A program made the translations under genes and the position numbers. From Halobacteriovorax sp. (lineage in GTDB: Bacteria; Bdellovibrionota; Bacteriovoracia; Bacteriovoracales; Bacteriovoracaceae): 64,000 bases of DNA. The DNA is taken from assembly GCA_002720865.1 (NCBI GenBank), contig PBIO01000017.1, positions 62,001 to 126,000 of the forward strand. Direction: 5' to 3'. This document shows positions 33,618 to 43,030 of this stretch, piece after piece; the first letter of the stretch is position 1, and each line of letters opens with the position of its first letter. The notes beneath the pieces are model-generated. The model was not told the origin of the DNA. It did not search any database and saw only the letters and a list, made by a program, of their open reading frames with translations.

Positions 33618-35938
33618 ATTAAATCACCTTCTCCAAGTTGAGTCATAATAACTTCAGGAGTTGCGGGCAGAGTTAGACGATCGAATAATTTTTCATCTGT
33701 ATATTGAAGAGCGTTTTTTATAGCATTCCAAGCTGATAGGCCTAGAAGAAATGGAGGTTCTCCAACTGCTTTTGACCCTCTTACGTTTATCGTATTAGTG
33801 TCATTTCTAATAAACTCAATATTGAACTCTCTTGGTGTATCTTGTACTGAAGGGATTTTATATGTGGTGGGGCTATGACTTAAAAGCTCTCCAGCTTGAG
33901 AATATTCAAGAGACTCTCCTGTTGTCCAACCAAGACCTTGAATAAAAGCTCCTGCGACTTGTCCATAGTCGATCCCTTCATTTATGGGTCTCCCTAAATC
34001 CATTAGAATATCAGTTCTAAGGATCTTAGTGTCACCAGTTGCTTTATCTATCAAAACTTCTGAGACCGCTGCCCCGTTGGTAAAGTATAAGAAAGGTCTC
34101 CCCTTTCCTTTTTTTACGTCGTAATGAATCTCAGGGGTTTTATAATGCCCTCTAGCACCAAGAGAGATCCTGTTCATGTAAGCCTGACCAACTAAATCTT
34201 TGAAGTCAAAACTCTCCTTACCTACGACAACTTTATTATCTAAAAACTGTACATCAGAAGTATCAAGCTCAAAATCAATATCATATTCCTCTGTCTGATC
34301 ATTTTTAGATTTTAAAATAGCTAATTTAGCCAAATTATTTTTAACTTCGTTGCAGGCGAGCAAAGCGGCTGCAGCGTTTAGGTCAGATCCACTTGAGGCT
34401 GCCGTAGCTGAAGTATTATGATTTTTCTCGGTTGATGTTGCCATTAGCCTTACATCATTAGGAGAAATTCCAAATGCTTCGGCAACAACACCTTGTATCT
34501 TTGTGTTCACACCTTGGCCCATTTCGGTGGCTCCTGTACTAACCTGAACCGTACCATCAGTATGAACATTAACTAAAGCATTGGCCTGATTCAAAAATTT
34601 AGAAGTGAAAGAAATTCCAAATTTTGTGGCCGTTAAGGACAGTCCTTTTACATGGGTCTCATTAGAGTTATTAAACTCATCGACAGACTTTCTCCAGTTT
34701 TTATAATCTACTTTCTTCTCTAGTTCTGAAAATATTTTTGGTAAAAAATTATTTTCAACTTTCTGCCCATAATGAGTTACCTGATCATTCATATCATAAA
34801 GATTAATTTTTCTAACTTCGAGTGAATCAATTTTTAGTGTGTGAGCGATATCTTCAATAATACTTTCAATTACGGCAGCCCCCTGTGGACCACCAAACCC
34901 TCTAAAGGCCGTATTCGGAGAGCGATTTGTCTTAACCACTCTTCCTTTAATCGTTGCATTTTTAAGAAAGTAAGCATTGTCTACGTGAAACATTGCTCTT
35001 TGTAAGATGGCAGGAGATAAATCTAAATAAGCACCACCATCTGCAAAAAAATCAACTTCCAGTGCATTTATTTTTCCCGTTTTTTCGAAACCTACTTTGT
35101 ACCAGTTTTTAAATGGATGTCTTTTACCAGTAATCTTCATATCGTCGTCTTTTGTTAAGACTAAGCGACATGCATGACCAGTTTTTTGAGTGGCCAGTGC
35201 AGCGAGGGCTCCCATATGACTTGCTTGAGATTCTTTACCTCCAAATCCCCCCCCCATTCTTTTCACGACACAGACAACCTGATGTTGCGAAAGTCCTAGG
35301 GCATGGGCCACGACATGTTGAACTTCAGTTGGGTGCTGAGATGAGGATTCAATATGAATATTTCCATTTTCATCGGGATAAGAAATACAGGCCTGGGATT
35401 CTAAGTAAAAATGCTCCTGACCACCATTTTGAAAAACTCCCTCTAATTTATAAACTGAACTATCAAAAGCCGCCCTAGAATCCCCTTCTTTAATTAGAAA
35501 TTCTTCAGAAAGATAATTACCCGTTTTAATGGCCTGATCCACAGTAAATACTGGCTCTAGTGCTTCAACCTCAACGACAACAAGCTTTCTTGCACGATAG
35601 GCTGCTGTTCTCGTTTTTGCCACGACCAATGCCACTGGCTCAGAGTAGTGGGAAATTAACTTATTTGCTAATAGAGGTTGATCTTTTAGTATTGGACCCC
35701 AGGTATTATCTATAAAATCATCCCCGGTTAAAACCATAACCACATCTTCAACTTTAAGCGCCTCTTCGGTCACAATTTTTTTTATTTTCCCATGAGCGAC
35801 TTCTGACATGACAATGGCCAAGTGGAGTTCTCCAGCTTGCTCGGGGCGGTCATCTATAAATACACTCTCTCCACTAACATGACTGGAACCACTGTCGTGA
35901 GCGATTGAGTCAGAGTGCTTTTTATTATATTTTTTCAT
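33614..35938 (-). CDS. xdhB: Xanthine dehydrogenase, molybdopterin-binding subunit
   Basis: This catalytic subunit oxidises hypoxanthine and xanthine. It shows the aldehyde oxidase/xanthine dehydrogenase a/b hammerhead (GELHLAIVMSEVAHGKI), RMGGGFGGKESQ, NTAFRGFGGPQG, GATEMGQGVNTK and the active-site Glu in KAVGEPPFLLG near the C-terminus. The length of 774 residues fits bacterial XdhB. It is coupled by four-base overlaps to xdhA and xdhC. Aldehyde or other purine substrates cannot be excluded from sequence alone. Confidence 0.92.
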   Translation of the reverse strand: MKKYNKKHSDSIAHDSGSSHVSGESVFIDDRPEQAGELHLAIVMSEVAHGKIKKIVTEEALKVEDVVMVLTGDDFIDNTWGPILKDQPLLANKLISHYSEPVALVVAKTRTAAYRARKLVVVEVEALEPVFTVDQAIKTGNYLSEEFLIKEGDSRAAFDSSVYKLEGVFQNGGQEHFYLESQACISYPDENGNIHIESSSQHPTEVQHVVAHALGLSQHQVVCVVKRMGGGFGGKESQASHMGALAALATQKTGHACRLVLTKDDDMKITGKRHPFKNWYKVGFEKTGKINALEVDFFADGGAYLDLSPAILQRAMFHVDNAYFLKNATIKGRVVKTNRSPNTAFRGFGGPQGAAVIESIIEDIAHTLKIDSLEVRKINLYDMNDQVTHYGQKVENNFLPKIFSELEKKVDYKNWRKSVDEFNNSNETHVKGLSLTATKFGISFTSKFLNQANALVNVHTDGTVQVSTGATEMGQGVNTKIQGVVAEAFGISPNDVRLMATSTEKNHNTSATAASSGSDLNAAAALLACNEVKNNLAKLAILKSKNDQTEEYDIDFELDTSDVQFLDNKVVVGKESFDFKDLVGQAYMNRISLGARGHYKTPEIHYDVKKGKGRPFLYFTNGAAVSEVLIDKATGDTKILRTDILMDLGRPINEGIDYGQVAGAFIQGLGWTTGESLEYSQAGELLSHSPTTYKIPSVQDTPREFNIEFIRNDTNTINVRGSKAVGEPPFLLGLSAWNAIKNALQYTDEKLFDRLTLPATPEVIMTQLGEGDLI

Positions 35939-37365
35939 ACGTTTTGCCTCTCAACTTCAAGATAGAATCTCTGAAGTAAATTCTTGGCAACAAGATGCCG
36001 ATATTCTTCGCTACCTCGAACGTCACTCATTGGTGTGATTTCATTTTTTATTTTGTGGCTTGCTTCCCTAATAACATCAGCACTAAATTGTTTTCCAATT
36101 AAGTCTTTTTCTAAACTGGGAAGCCTCAATACTGTTGGACCAACCCCACCGTATGAAATTTGGATATCCTCTATAACTTTATTTATTAACTTAATTTTAA
36201 AGGCTGCGTTTACACTCGAGATATCCAAATCTTTTCTTCTTGATACTTTATAAATTCTAACGACCTCGTCGTTTTTTATTCGAGGAATTTCTATTCTACT
36301 TATTAGCTCATCTGGTTTCATATCCATTTTCTTATAAGCTTTATAAAAAGAAGAAAATTTAACTTTTCTCTCCCCACTCGGCCCAAGGAGCACAACATTA
36401 GCATCAGTCACAATTAAATATGGAAGGGTATCGCCAATCGGAGAGGCATTAGCAACATTTCCAACCAACGTTCCAACATTTTTGATTTGAGGAGAAGCAA
36501 ATATTTTCAAAAAATTTGATAATTCAGATTCTTTTCCTTCGATAGCTTTCTCAAGAGAAGAAAGACTTACTCTCGCTCCGACTTGAATATAATCAGTGTC
36601 AATTTTTAAGTCGTAGGCTTCTCTAATATTCTGAAGTGACAAGAGACGGTGAGGTTCGAATCTATCTTTATTAATTTGTACCCCAAGATCCGTAGCCGAC
36701 GAGACAATCCTAATATTTGGAAATTGTGACTTTAACTCAACTGCTGTCTTATAGTCATTCGGAGCATAAAACTCTAGGTCTTTTGTTTTTATTTCAATAT
36801 TTTCTAATGAGGTCCTTTTTAAAAACTCTAAGAGCTCGTTCTCAGAGTAACGCTTATTGAGCTTTACAACCTTAGACTTATCAACACTAAGGGCCGCATC
36901 TAATATTGTGCCATAGCCCGTACAGCGACATAAATTACCCGTGAGAAAATTTCGGCATTTCTTTTCATCTATTTCATCCTTATTCTCATATAAGTCAGTT
37001 AAGGACATAACAAAGCCTGGAGTACAAAAGCCGCATTGAGCCCCATTGTTATCAACCATACATTTTTGTATTTCGCTTAGTTCTCCATTTTGCTTAACTC
37101 CCTCTATGGTCACAACATGGGCCCCATCTAAAAGAGCAACAAGATAAATACATGAGTTCACTGACTGGTACTCAACTTCACCTGTTAGAAAGTTCATTCT
37201 GCCAACCATTACTGTACAGGCTCCGCAATCACCTTCAGCGCAAACGACCTTAGTCCCCCTTAGGTTTCTTTGATATCTGAGGAACTCGGATAGATTTAAG
37301 GAAACAAGCTCACCGGTCACAGATTGCTTCTCGCCATTTAAATAAAATTGAATATAGTCGCGCAT
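35935..37365 (-). CDS. xdhA: Xanthine dehydrogenase, iron-sulfur and FAD subunit
   Basis: The N-terminal ferredoxin-like [2Fe-2S] domain has CAEGDCGACTVMVG near residues 42-55. A second cluster domain has QCGFCTPGFV and LTGNLCRCTGYG. From about residue 195 the FAD-binding domain follows, with NVGTLVGNVANASPIGD. The length of 476 residues matches the fused XdhA type. AGAGGG precedes the ATG. It is the first gene of the xdhABC operon, which feeds electrons from purines to NAD or another acceptor. Purine salvage from prey nucleic acids would fit, but that is inference. Confidence 0.93.
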   Translation of the reverse strand: MRDYIQFYLNGEKQSVTGELVSLNLSEFLRYQRNLRGTKVVCAEGDCGACTVMVGRMNFLTGEVEYQSVNSCIYLVALLDGAHVVTIEGVKQNGELSEIQKCMVDNNGAQCGFCTPGFVMSLTDLYENKDEIDEKKCRNFLTGNLCRCTGYGTILDAALSVDKSKVVKLNKRYSENELLEFLKRTSLENIEIKTKDLEFYAPNDYKTAVELKSQFPNIRIVSSATDLGVQINKDRFEPHRLLSLQNIREAYDLKIDTDYIQVGARVSLSSLEKAIEGKESELSNFLKIFASPQIKNVGTLVGNVANASPIGDTLPYLIVTDANVVLLGPSGERKVKFSSFYKAYKKMDMKPDELISRIEIPRIKNDEVVRIYKVSRRKDLDISSVNAAFKIKLINKVIEDIQISYGGVGPTVLRLPSLEKDLIGKQFSADVIREASHKIKNEITPMSDVRGSEEYRHLVAKNLLQRFYLEVERQNV

Positions 37366-37508
37366 AATACGCCCTCTTGATTGAAATTACGGTATGTTAG
37401 TTTACCCAGCACTCCAAGAATCTGTCTAAAGTCATTTTCTTAGGTGCCAACTTTTTCTTGGCATTTCATGGTAAAGGAATTTTCACAAAAGCCAGCTAAG
37501 TGACTGTT

Positions 37509-37538
37509 TTTACATAGGTTCGGATATTAATTTAGCAT
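37509..37538 (+). promoter_or_regulatory. Promoter for the HAMP-like protein
   Basis: TTTACA (37509-37514) and TAGCAT (37533-37538) with an 18-base spacer precede the gene at 37557, whose ribosome site GAGG lies in between. Confidence 0.4.
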
Positions 37539-37556
37539 AGAGGAAGCGAGGTCATC

Positions 37557-38039
37557 ATGAGAAAAAAGAAAACAGTGCAAAAGCCCTTAAAGGTTAAAAA
37601 AGAGTTTATGACTAACTATCTAAAGGTCCTTTTTTTACTATGCTTTGCCCTCATTTGCGCAATCTTTGTGTCCCACCATATTTCACTTACCCAGATTAAG
37701 TCATCTATGATCGAAAATTCTGGAAATACAAACTTGCAGCTAGAGGTCCTCCAACAACAGTCCATTATTTTTTATAAACTAATGATTGCGACGGTTGTGT
37801 GCTTTTTCATCGCTACTTGTATTTTAACCGCAAGATTAACTAAAAATGTTAGTCGCCCTGTAGAAGAGTTTATAAATCATCTCAACAAAATACCACATTT
37901 AAGCCAGGCCAGAAAAATAAGGTTTAGAAAGGGCCAAACATTTGAAGAGCTTGGAAAAACCTTTAATTTTCTCCTGCAAAAACAGGAGTTTCAGGCCCAG
38001 CCCGCCGCAATTCATAACTATAGACAGGCCTTAAAATAA
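37557..38039 (+). CDS. Small two-helix membrane protein with a HAMP-like segment
   Basis: The 160-residue protein has a basic N-terminus, a membrane helix near residues 21-43, a short extracytoplasmic stretch of about 30 residues, a second helix near 73-93 and then a HAMP-like linker (ARLTKNVSRPVEEFINHLNKI). It ends with a short helix and no output domain. Standalone HAMP proteins of this size are uncommon; it may be a remnant of a chemoreceptor or kinase, or a small signalling partner. GAGG lies five bases before the ATG. Confidence 0.65.
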   Translation: MRKKKTVQKPLKVKKEFMTNYLKVLFLLCFALICAIFVSHHISLTQIKSSMIENSGNTNLQLEVLQQQSIIFYKLMIATVVCFFIATCILTARLTKNVSRPVEEFINHLNKIPHLSQARKIRFRKGQTFEELGKTFNFLLQKQEFQAQPAAIHNYRQALK

Positions 38040-38053
38040 GGTCAGAATAAAGG

Positions 38054-38416
38054 CTATTTTCGGCAAATTAAGTGGAGTTTGAATTCTAAATTCTTTCGCT
38101 CATCTTTAAGGTCTAGGACAACCTCAGCGAAGTCCTTTAGGTCGCCACAGGAAACGACCTGGGAGAACTCTCCTGTTTTTTCAACACTATAATTACAGCG
38201 AATTTTCTTAAGCTCTTGCTTCTTGTTAAAAAGAGTTTCACCGACCCAACATCTCCATGAGGTTTTAGGCAAGAAGGTCTTAAACTCCATATCATCTAAT
38301 TTGAAGTTCTTAACCTCATAGTCTGGATAAGTAATCTGAACAGACCATTTAGCTGAATAAGCATGGCTACTAAGAAAAATAAATAAGAATAAGGCCGTCC
38401 AAATCTTGGTCATCAA
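38054..38416 (-). CDS. Small secreted Cys-containing protein of unknown function
   Basis: The signal peptide ends HAYS and is followed by about 100 residues, probably all beta, with four Cys (SWRCW, IRCNY, VSCGD, LICRK), enough for two disulfides. GGAGA precedes tandem ATG codons at 38416 and 38413; either may be used. It converges on the HAMP-like gene with a 14-base gap. I recognise no family. Confidence 0.6.
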   Translation of the reverse strand: MMTKIWTALFLFIFLSSHAYSAKWSVQITYPDYEVKNFKLDDMEFKTFLPKTSWRCWVGETLFNKKQELKKIRCNYSVEKTGEFSQVVSCGDLKDFAEVVLDLKDERKNLEFKLHLICRK

Positions 38417-38557
38417 AAATCTCCATTTTTACCTAACACCTTAAAACTAAGCATAAAGTTGGTTTATGACAATAAACCCTAATGGATTTTCAATGACTTA
38501 TAAAATGAAAAATATTTGAGCACTCCGTGTAAGAACTACATTCTTAACTCAGAAACA

Positions 38558-38585
38558 TTGTAAAAACATACACTTAAATTATGAT
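38558..38585 (+). promoter_or_regulatory. Promoter for the BamA-like gene
   Basis: TTGTAA (38558-38563), a 16-base spacer and TATGAT (38580-38585) precede a short leader with GGAGAG before the ATG at 38614. Confidence 0.45.
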
Positions 38586-38613
38586 GCAGTAAGTCAATAT
38601 TATTGGAGAGACA

Positions 38614-40863
38614 ATGCTTAAACGCTGGTTCATTTTTTCGTTTTTTATCATCACGTCTGCCGTTCAGGCCGGTCAGATGACTATAAACGACATTAAGTTT
38701 ATTGATGATCAAAGTAACTCAGTCTCAGTAGATGCCCTCCAAGAAAAGTTAAAAAGCCAAATAGGAAGTGACTTTAACCCTAGCCACCTATTGGAAGACG
38801 TCGAGTTATTGAAAAAAGAGCTTCCTAAGTATCAAAAGATTGTAACCAATATAAATCCAGACAGAAATAAAGAAGGACTTAAGCTGGTATTTGAATTTCA
38901 AATCAAGAGAACCGTACAGGCCGTTAGAATAATGCTTGATGAAGAGATTGATGAATTCGACGAAGGTCTTAATCTTCATGAAGATCTTATTTCAGCAAAA
39001 GGAACTTTATTTCATACAAGAAATCTAGAGGCAGATAAGCAAACTTTAATTGAGAAGTTTAAAAAGCTTGGTTTCCCCGCAGTTCAGGTAACCCATAGCC
39101 TTCATTCAAAGTCGTCTAGTAGAGTACAGGTAAGGTTTCATGTAAAACTTGGAAGCAGAAAGATTAAAGTTTACGACATAAAATTTCATGGGAACCGAAG
39201 CATAGATGAAGACGAATTACTAGATACCATGAAAATTCATACTAGAGGATTCTTCCTCTCTAGCCGTCCAACTTTTGATGTTACTCAGCTTGATGAAGAT
39301 CTAAAGTCAGTTATCACTTACTACCAGCAACAAGGCTTCAATGCGGCTAAGATTTCGACACGTACTGAATATAAGAAGGGGCTTCTTACTTTACATTTTG
39401 ATGTGCAGGAAGGCCCTCGGTATATGGTTAGGAAGGTTAATGTTGTTGGTACTGAAGTTTTTCATGAATCTAATATCATCAACGCCTTCAACTATAAGAC
39501 CAACTCTCCTTATAATGAAAAAGAAATGAGGCAGGGATTACAGAGACTTCGTGAATTTCTTGGGTCCCTTGGCTACCCACTCTCTGAAGCCCTAATTGAT
39601 TATGATAGTGAAACATCAACAATTAGCCTCTTCGTTAAAGAAGGAGAGAAACAATTCGTCGAAGCGGTTGAAGTTGTGGGCAATATGAAAATGAAGACAA
39701 AGACCATCTTACTAGATGTTACTGTTGTGCCAGGTAAGCCCGTCAACACTAAAGAAATTGATAAAACCTTAAAAAAATTGAGAGCAACCGGTTACTATAG
39801 CGATGTTATCGTTGACTATGTACCTACTTCAAAAAAGGGTGGAAAAGTTGTCATCAATATTACTGAGGCCTCTACGCAAGTCATTCAATTCTCGGCCGGA
39901 ATGGCTGCAAGTGGCATGACAGGTGGAGTAAGTTATTCAAACAAAAACTTATTCGGTACCGGTAAATCAGTATCAGTCCATGCCATGGTTTCTGAAGAAC
40001 TCTACAGATTAGGATTATTGTATAGAGACCCACACTTTGTTGGAACTGATCTCCAACTAGAGGCGGCCTTAAATTTTGATACCAGAAACAAACCAGGGTA
40101 CGACCAGCAATCTTTAGCCACCAGAATAATGATTGAAAAACAAGTCACTAAAAACTTAAAGCTTGGTATCGGCACAAGAGTTGAATTTGTTAATATCGAC
40201 AATATCAGCTCGGAATTAAAGCCACATATCCACGATGCTACTGATAGCGGAACCATCATCGGGCTAATTTCTACAATGGTTTACAAAAATGAGCAATATG
40301 ACTCTACAGGAACCGTAAAAAGTGGTTTTAGAATGAAGCTAGCCATGATGCCATCTTATGGTGATCAAGGGGTTTATATTAAGACCTTTACAGAAATCGT
40401 TGGAAGTACTTCACTTGGTGAAAATGAGCAAGGTGTTAGTCATACACTCTCAGGAAAAATTACACTGGGATATGCAAGTGATAGCACTCCTTTTTATGAA
40501 AAGTTTTATGCCGGTGGAATTGGTACCATTCGAGGTTTTGATGCTTCAAGCATTACACCGGAAGGAAACCCTACAGGTGCAAACGTTCTTATTGCGACCA
40601 ATGCAACTTATAGCTTCCCCATCTGGAAAGACAAAATTAAGGGTGTAGTTTTCGTAGAGGCAGCTAGCGTAGGTGAAGGTTTTAGTGACCTGGGTGATGT
40701 AAGAGCTGTAGGCGGTCTGGGCCTTAGAGCAAATCTTAAAGATACTTTTTTAAACAGTAGCATTGAAGCAGGTTTTGCAATGCCATTTTTAAAACAAGAT
40801 GGCGATAAACTTAAACCCTTTTATTTTATGTTCGGTGATTACGACCCGGCATATGACTTGTAA
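38614..40863 (+). CDS. Omp85-family outer-membrane assembly protein (BamA/TamA-like)
   Basis: The signal peptide (MLKRWFIFSFFIITSAVQA) is followed by four or five POTRA domains over residues 22-420, visible as repeated patterns such as KVYDIKFHGNRSIDEDELLDTM and VRKVNVVGTEVFHESNIINAF. The C-terminal barrel of about 330 residues includes the Omp85 lid motif as GTIRGFDAS. The chain ends FGDYDPAYDL and not in the usual terminal Phe beta-signal, which is odd for a protein that must insert in the outer membrane. That suggests a specialised paralogue rather than the essential BamA. It leads an operon with the large secreted unknown that follows. Confidence 0.85.
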   Translation: MLKRWFIFSFFIITSAVQAGQMTINDIKFIDDQSNSVSVDALQEKLKSQIGSDFNPSHLLEDVELLKKELPKYQKIVTNINPDRNKEGLKLVFEFQIKRTVQAVRIMLDEEIDEFDEGLNLHEDLISAKGTLFHTRNLEADKQTLIEKFKKLGFPAVQVTHSLHSKSSSRVQVRFHVKLGSRKIKVYDIKFHGNRSIDEDELLDTMKIHTRGFFLSSRPTFDVTQLDEDLKSVITYYQQQGFNAAKISTRTEYKKGLLTLHFDVQEGPRYMVRKVNVVGTEVFHESNIINAFNYKTNSPYNEKEMRQGLQRLREFLGSLGYPLSEALIDYDSETSTISLFVKEGEKQFVEAVEVVGNMKMKTKTILLDVTVVPGKPVNTKEIDKTLKKLRATGYYSDVIVDYVPTSKKGGKVVINITEASTQVIQFSAGMAASGMTGGVSYSNKNLFGTGKSVSVHAMVSEELYRLGLLYRDPHFVGTDLQLEAALNFDTRNKPGYDQQSLATRIMIEKQVTKNLKLGIGTRVEFVNIDNISSELKPHIHDATDSGTIIGLISTMVYKNEQYDSTGTVKSGFRMKLAMMPSYGDQGVYIKTFTEIVGSTSLGENEQGVSHTLSGKITLGYASDSTPFYEKFYAGGIGTIRGFDASSITPEGNPTGANVLIATNATYSFPIWKDKIKGVVFVEAASVGEGFSDLGDVRAVGGLGLRANLKDTFLNSSIEAGFAMPFLKQDGDKLKPFYFMFGDYDPAYDL

Positions 40864-40871
40864 GAGTGATA

Positions 40872-42956
40872 ATGAAAAAAAATATAATTATAATATTCAT
40901 CCTACTTTTTAATATTGCTGCATTTTCGCAAGAAGAAGAGTTAACGGTTAGAACTATAACTGAAAAGCAAGCATTAGAAATTGAAGTTGAGCAGTCAATC
41001 AAAGAGACATCTGATGAGGAAGAAATAATTCCTGTCAAAGTTCTTACTGAACAGGACTTGATCGACTTAGAAGAAGAAGTTTTAAGAAGGCATGAGTCAC
41101 ATAATATTCAAAATCATGAAGACCTTAGTTATGTCATATACTCTCCTGAAGAACTGAAGAAGCTTACAAATCCTGAGTATTTTGAAAGAGATTTAGACAA
41201 AGAAAAGCTCCAACTCGAAAGCTTAAGCTCAAAGGCAGACCCTAAATGGGACACCTATAAAGAATGGATGGCCTCACCTGAGTGGGTAGCAGATCAAAGT
41301 GAAATTGGCCTTGCTGGTACAATTTATCAAAAAGGCTGGATGGGTCCTAGAGTTTCAAGGCAAATCGTGCCAGATCAGAATGAAGGATGGCTTGTTGTTG
41401 ACGCAGTAACGATTGGACCTAGTTTATTACTTCAAGCCTCAAACTTAGCAGCAAATATCCTTTTTCATCAGGTTTTTCCTTATGCTCAAGGTGGTGTGAT
41501 AAAAGAAAAAAGCTTTTTAAACGTAAGACATAGAACAACTTATGAAGAGGCACTAACGACAAAACCTTTTAGCTTTACAAAGGTCCCTCTTACAACTGAA
41601 GGTTTCAAAAATATTGAAAATGGTGAAGTCTTAACTACGGTTTCAACCGGAGGAGTCTTTGCAAGAATTGGAGGCGGAATATTAGACCTCCTTGGAATTG
41701 AGGTTCCACTTGGATTTAATATTGGGCCAAGACTAAAGTTTGAAGTAAAACAATCTTTAAAGTTAAATGTTTCAAAAATAGATAAAGATAATGTTCTTAT
41801 CAGTGTTGAAAGAGCTAAAGATTCTGCTTCAGGTTTTGGGATTGGATTTGGTATCTTCTTTGACGATCTTTTAGATATCCCTGTTACCCTTTCGGTCAAT
41901 ACAAGAAATGGCTGGGCTCCCCTAGTTTTCAACTACAAAGTTCAAAGAAGAAAGACTAGATCTATCGTCTTCAAAGTTAATATTGCAACAAAAGAAGGTA
42001 GAGAGGCATACCATAGATTTATAAAAAGAGATTTTACCATGCTAGAGGAGATGGCAAATCAAGTACGACCAAAAGAGCTTGTGTACGATGAAAATGGAGA
42101 TGTTTTTGGTGAAGAGTTAATTGAGTCTGGAACTGAAAAACCTGTTCAATTAGAAATGATTAAAGAAGGACAAATATATAGAAGTGAATTTAATGCAGCC
42201 ATAAATCTAATACTCTTTAGGGCCGGACTTAGAAATATCTTAGTCGATGCAAAATATAATACAATCATGGGTAATGGAAAAAGGTTTGAGTACGAAGAAG
42301 TGAGTAGAGAATATATCACTGACTCTAAGTGGTTTAGCGGTGATGAAGACACTTCAGAGAAATACTCGGTACTTGTTCCCCTAAAAGAAGACGGAGAAAT
42401 CGTAACCTTAAAAAAAGGTGCATTTGTATTAGATAGCAATTTTTATTTTGCTGACACAAAGACCAACGGCGGAGAGCTAATTGAAATTTCTAAAGAACTT
42501 GCCAAATCCGGTAATCAAATGAAACTTCCGATTAAACTTGATCCTGATAAGAACTATGGTTCAACCCAAGTTGGACTTAGTGTTAGATTCACACCTATGG
42601 CCATAAGAACAATTCTTGAATCAGAACGTGAAGATATTTTTGTTAGTGTGGGAACTGCGATAGGCCTACCGGATCCATATGTTTTAGAAAGCCAAGAAGA
42701 AAGAGCTAGGTATATAAACAAAGCAAAATCCTCAAGTGCTAAAAAGAAACGAAGAAGAGTGATCAAAGGTGCTGAGGCTTATGTTAATTATATTACTCAA
42801 ATTCAAAGAATGAATTCAATGTCGGCCCAGGCAAGAGAGTTATTAGACCTACTTTTTGATGGTGACACAGGTGACGTTCTTCATAAAACATTAATTGACC
42901 TTGCCGGTCAGGATAAAATCATTATTAAGGGCCATGTTAGAGGTCGCTACTTCTAA
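40872..42956 (+). CDS. Secreted protein of unknown function, partner of the BamA-like protein
   Basis: ATG 40872 is preferred over GTG 40866 because AAGAG stands five bases before it. A short signal peptide (NIIIIFILLFNIAAFS) is followed by an acidic coiled region (residues 20-120), then a long beta-rich section with membrane-like Gly/Phe strands (ASGFGIGFGIFFDDLLDIPV). The C-terminus contains a Lys/Arg patch (KKKRRRVIKG). The gene starts eight bases after the BamA-like gene, so the product may be its substrate or helper. I recognise no family. Confidence 0.65.
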   Translation: MKKNIIIIFILLFNIAAFSQEEELTVRTITEKQALEIEVEQSIKETSDEEEIIPVKVLTEQDLIDLEEEVLRRHESHNIQNHEDLSYVIYSPEELKKLTNPEYFERDLDKEKLQLESLSSKADPKWDTYKEWMASPEWVADQSEIGLAGTIYQKGWMGPRVSRQIVPDQNEGWLVVDAVTIGPSLLLQASNLAANILFHQVFPYAQGGVIKEKSFLNVRHRTTYEEALTTKPFSFTKVPLTTEGFKNIENGEVLTTVSTGGVFARIGGGILDLLGIEVPLGFNIGPRLKFEVKQSLKLNVSKIDKDNVLISVERAKDSASGFGIGFGIFFDDLLDIPVTLSVNTRNGWAPLVFNYKVQRRKTRSIVFKVNIATKEGREAYHRFIKRDFTMLEEMANQVRPKELVYDENGDVFGEELIESGTEKPVQLEMIKEGQIYRSEFNAAINLILFRAGLRNILVDAKYNTIMGNGKRFEYEEVSREYITDSKWFSGDEDTSEKYSVLVPLKEDGEIVTLKKGAFVLDSNFYFADTKTNGGELIEISKELAKSGNQMKLPIKLDPDKNYGSTQVGLSVRFTPMAIRTILESEREDIFVSVGTAIGLPDPYVLESQEERARYINKAKSSSAKKKRRRVIKGAEAYVNYITQIQRMNSMSAQARELLDLLFDGDTGDVLHKTLIDLAGQDKIIIKGHVRGRYF

Positions 42957-42967
42957 TTCTGTCCAAC

Positions 42968-42981
42968 TTAGTTTAAACTAA
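42968..42981. promoter_or_regulatory. Perfect 14-base palindrome TTAGTTTAAACTAA
   Basis: It lies in the 74-base gap before the degenerate-kinase gene at 43031. Its TTAGT-N4-ACTAA layout also occurs at 14332-14345 (TTAGT, TTGC, ACTAA), again in a promoter region, so it could be a shared operator. Confidence 0.4.
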
Positions 42982-43030
42982 AATAGTCATATTGAAATGC
43001 GCAATGGAATGCTAAACGACGGAGTTACTC

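Noticed and set aside
41540-41932. Minus-strand frame inside the secreted partner gene
   Set aside because: Ser/Pro-rich shadow with no start signal.
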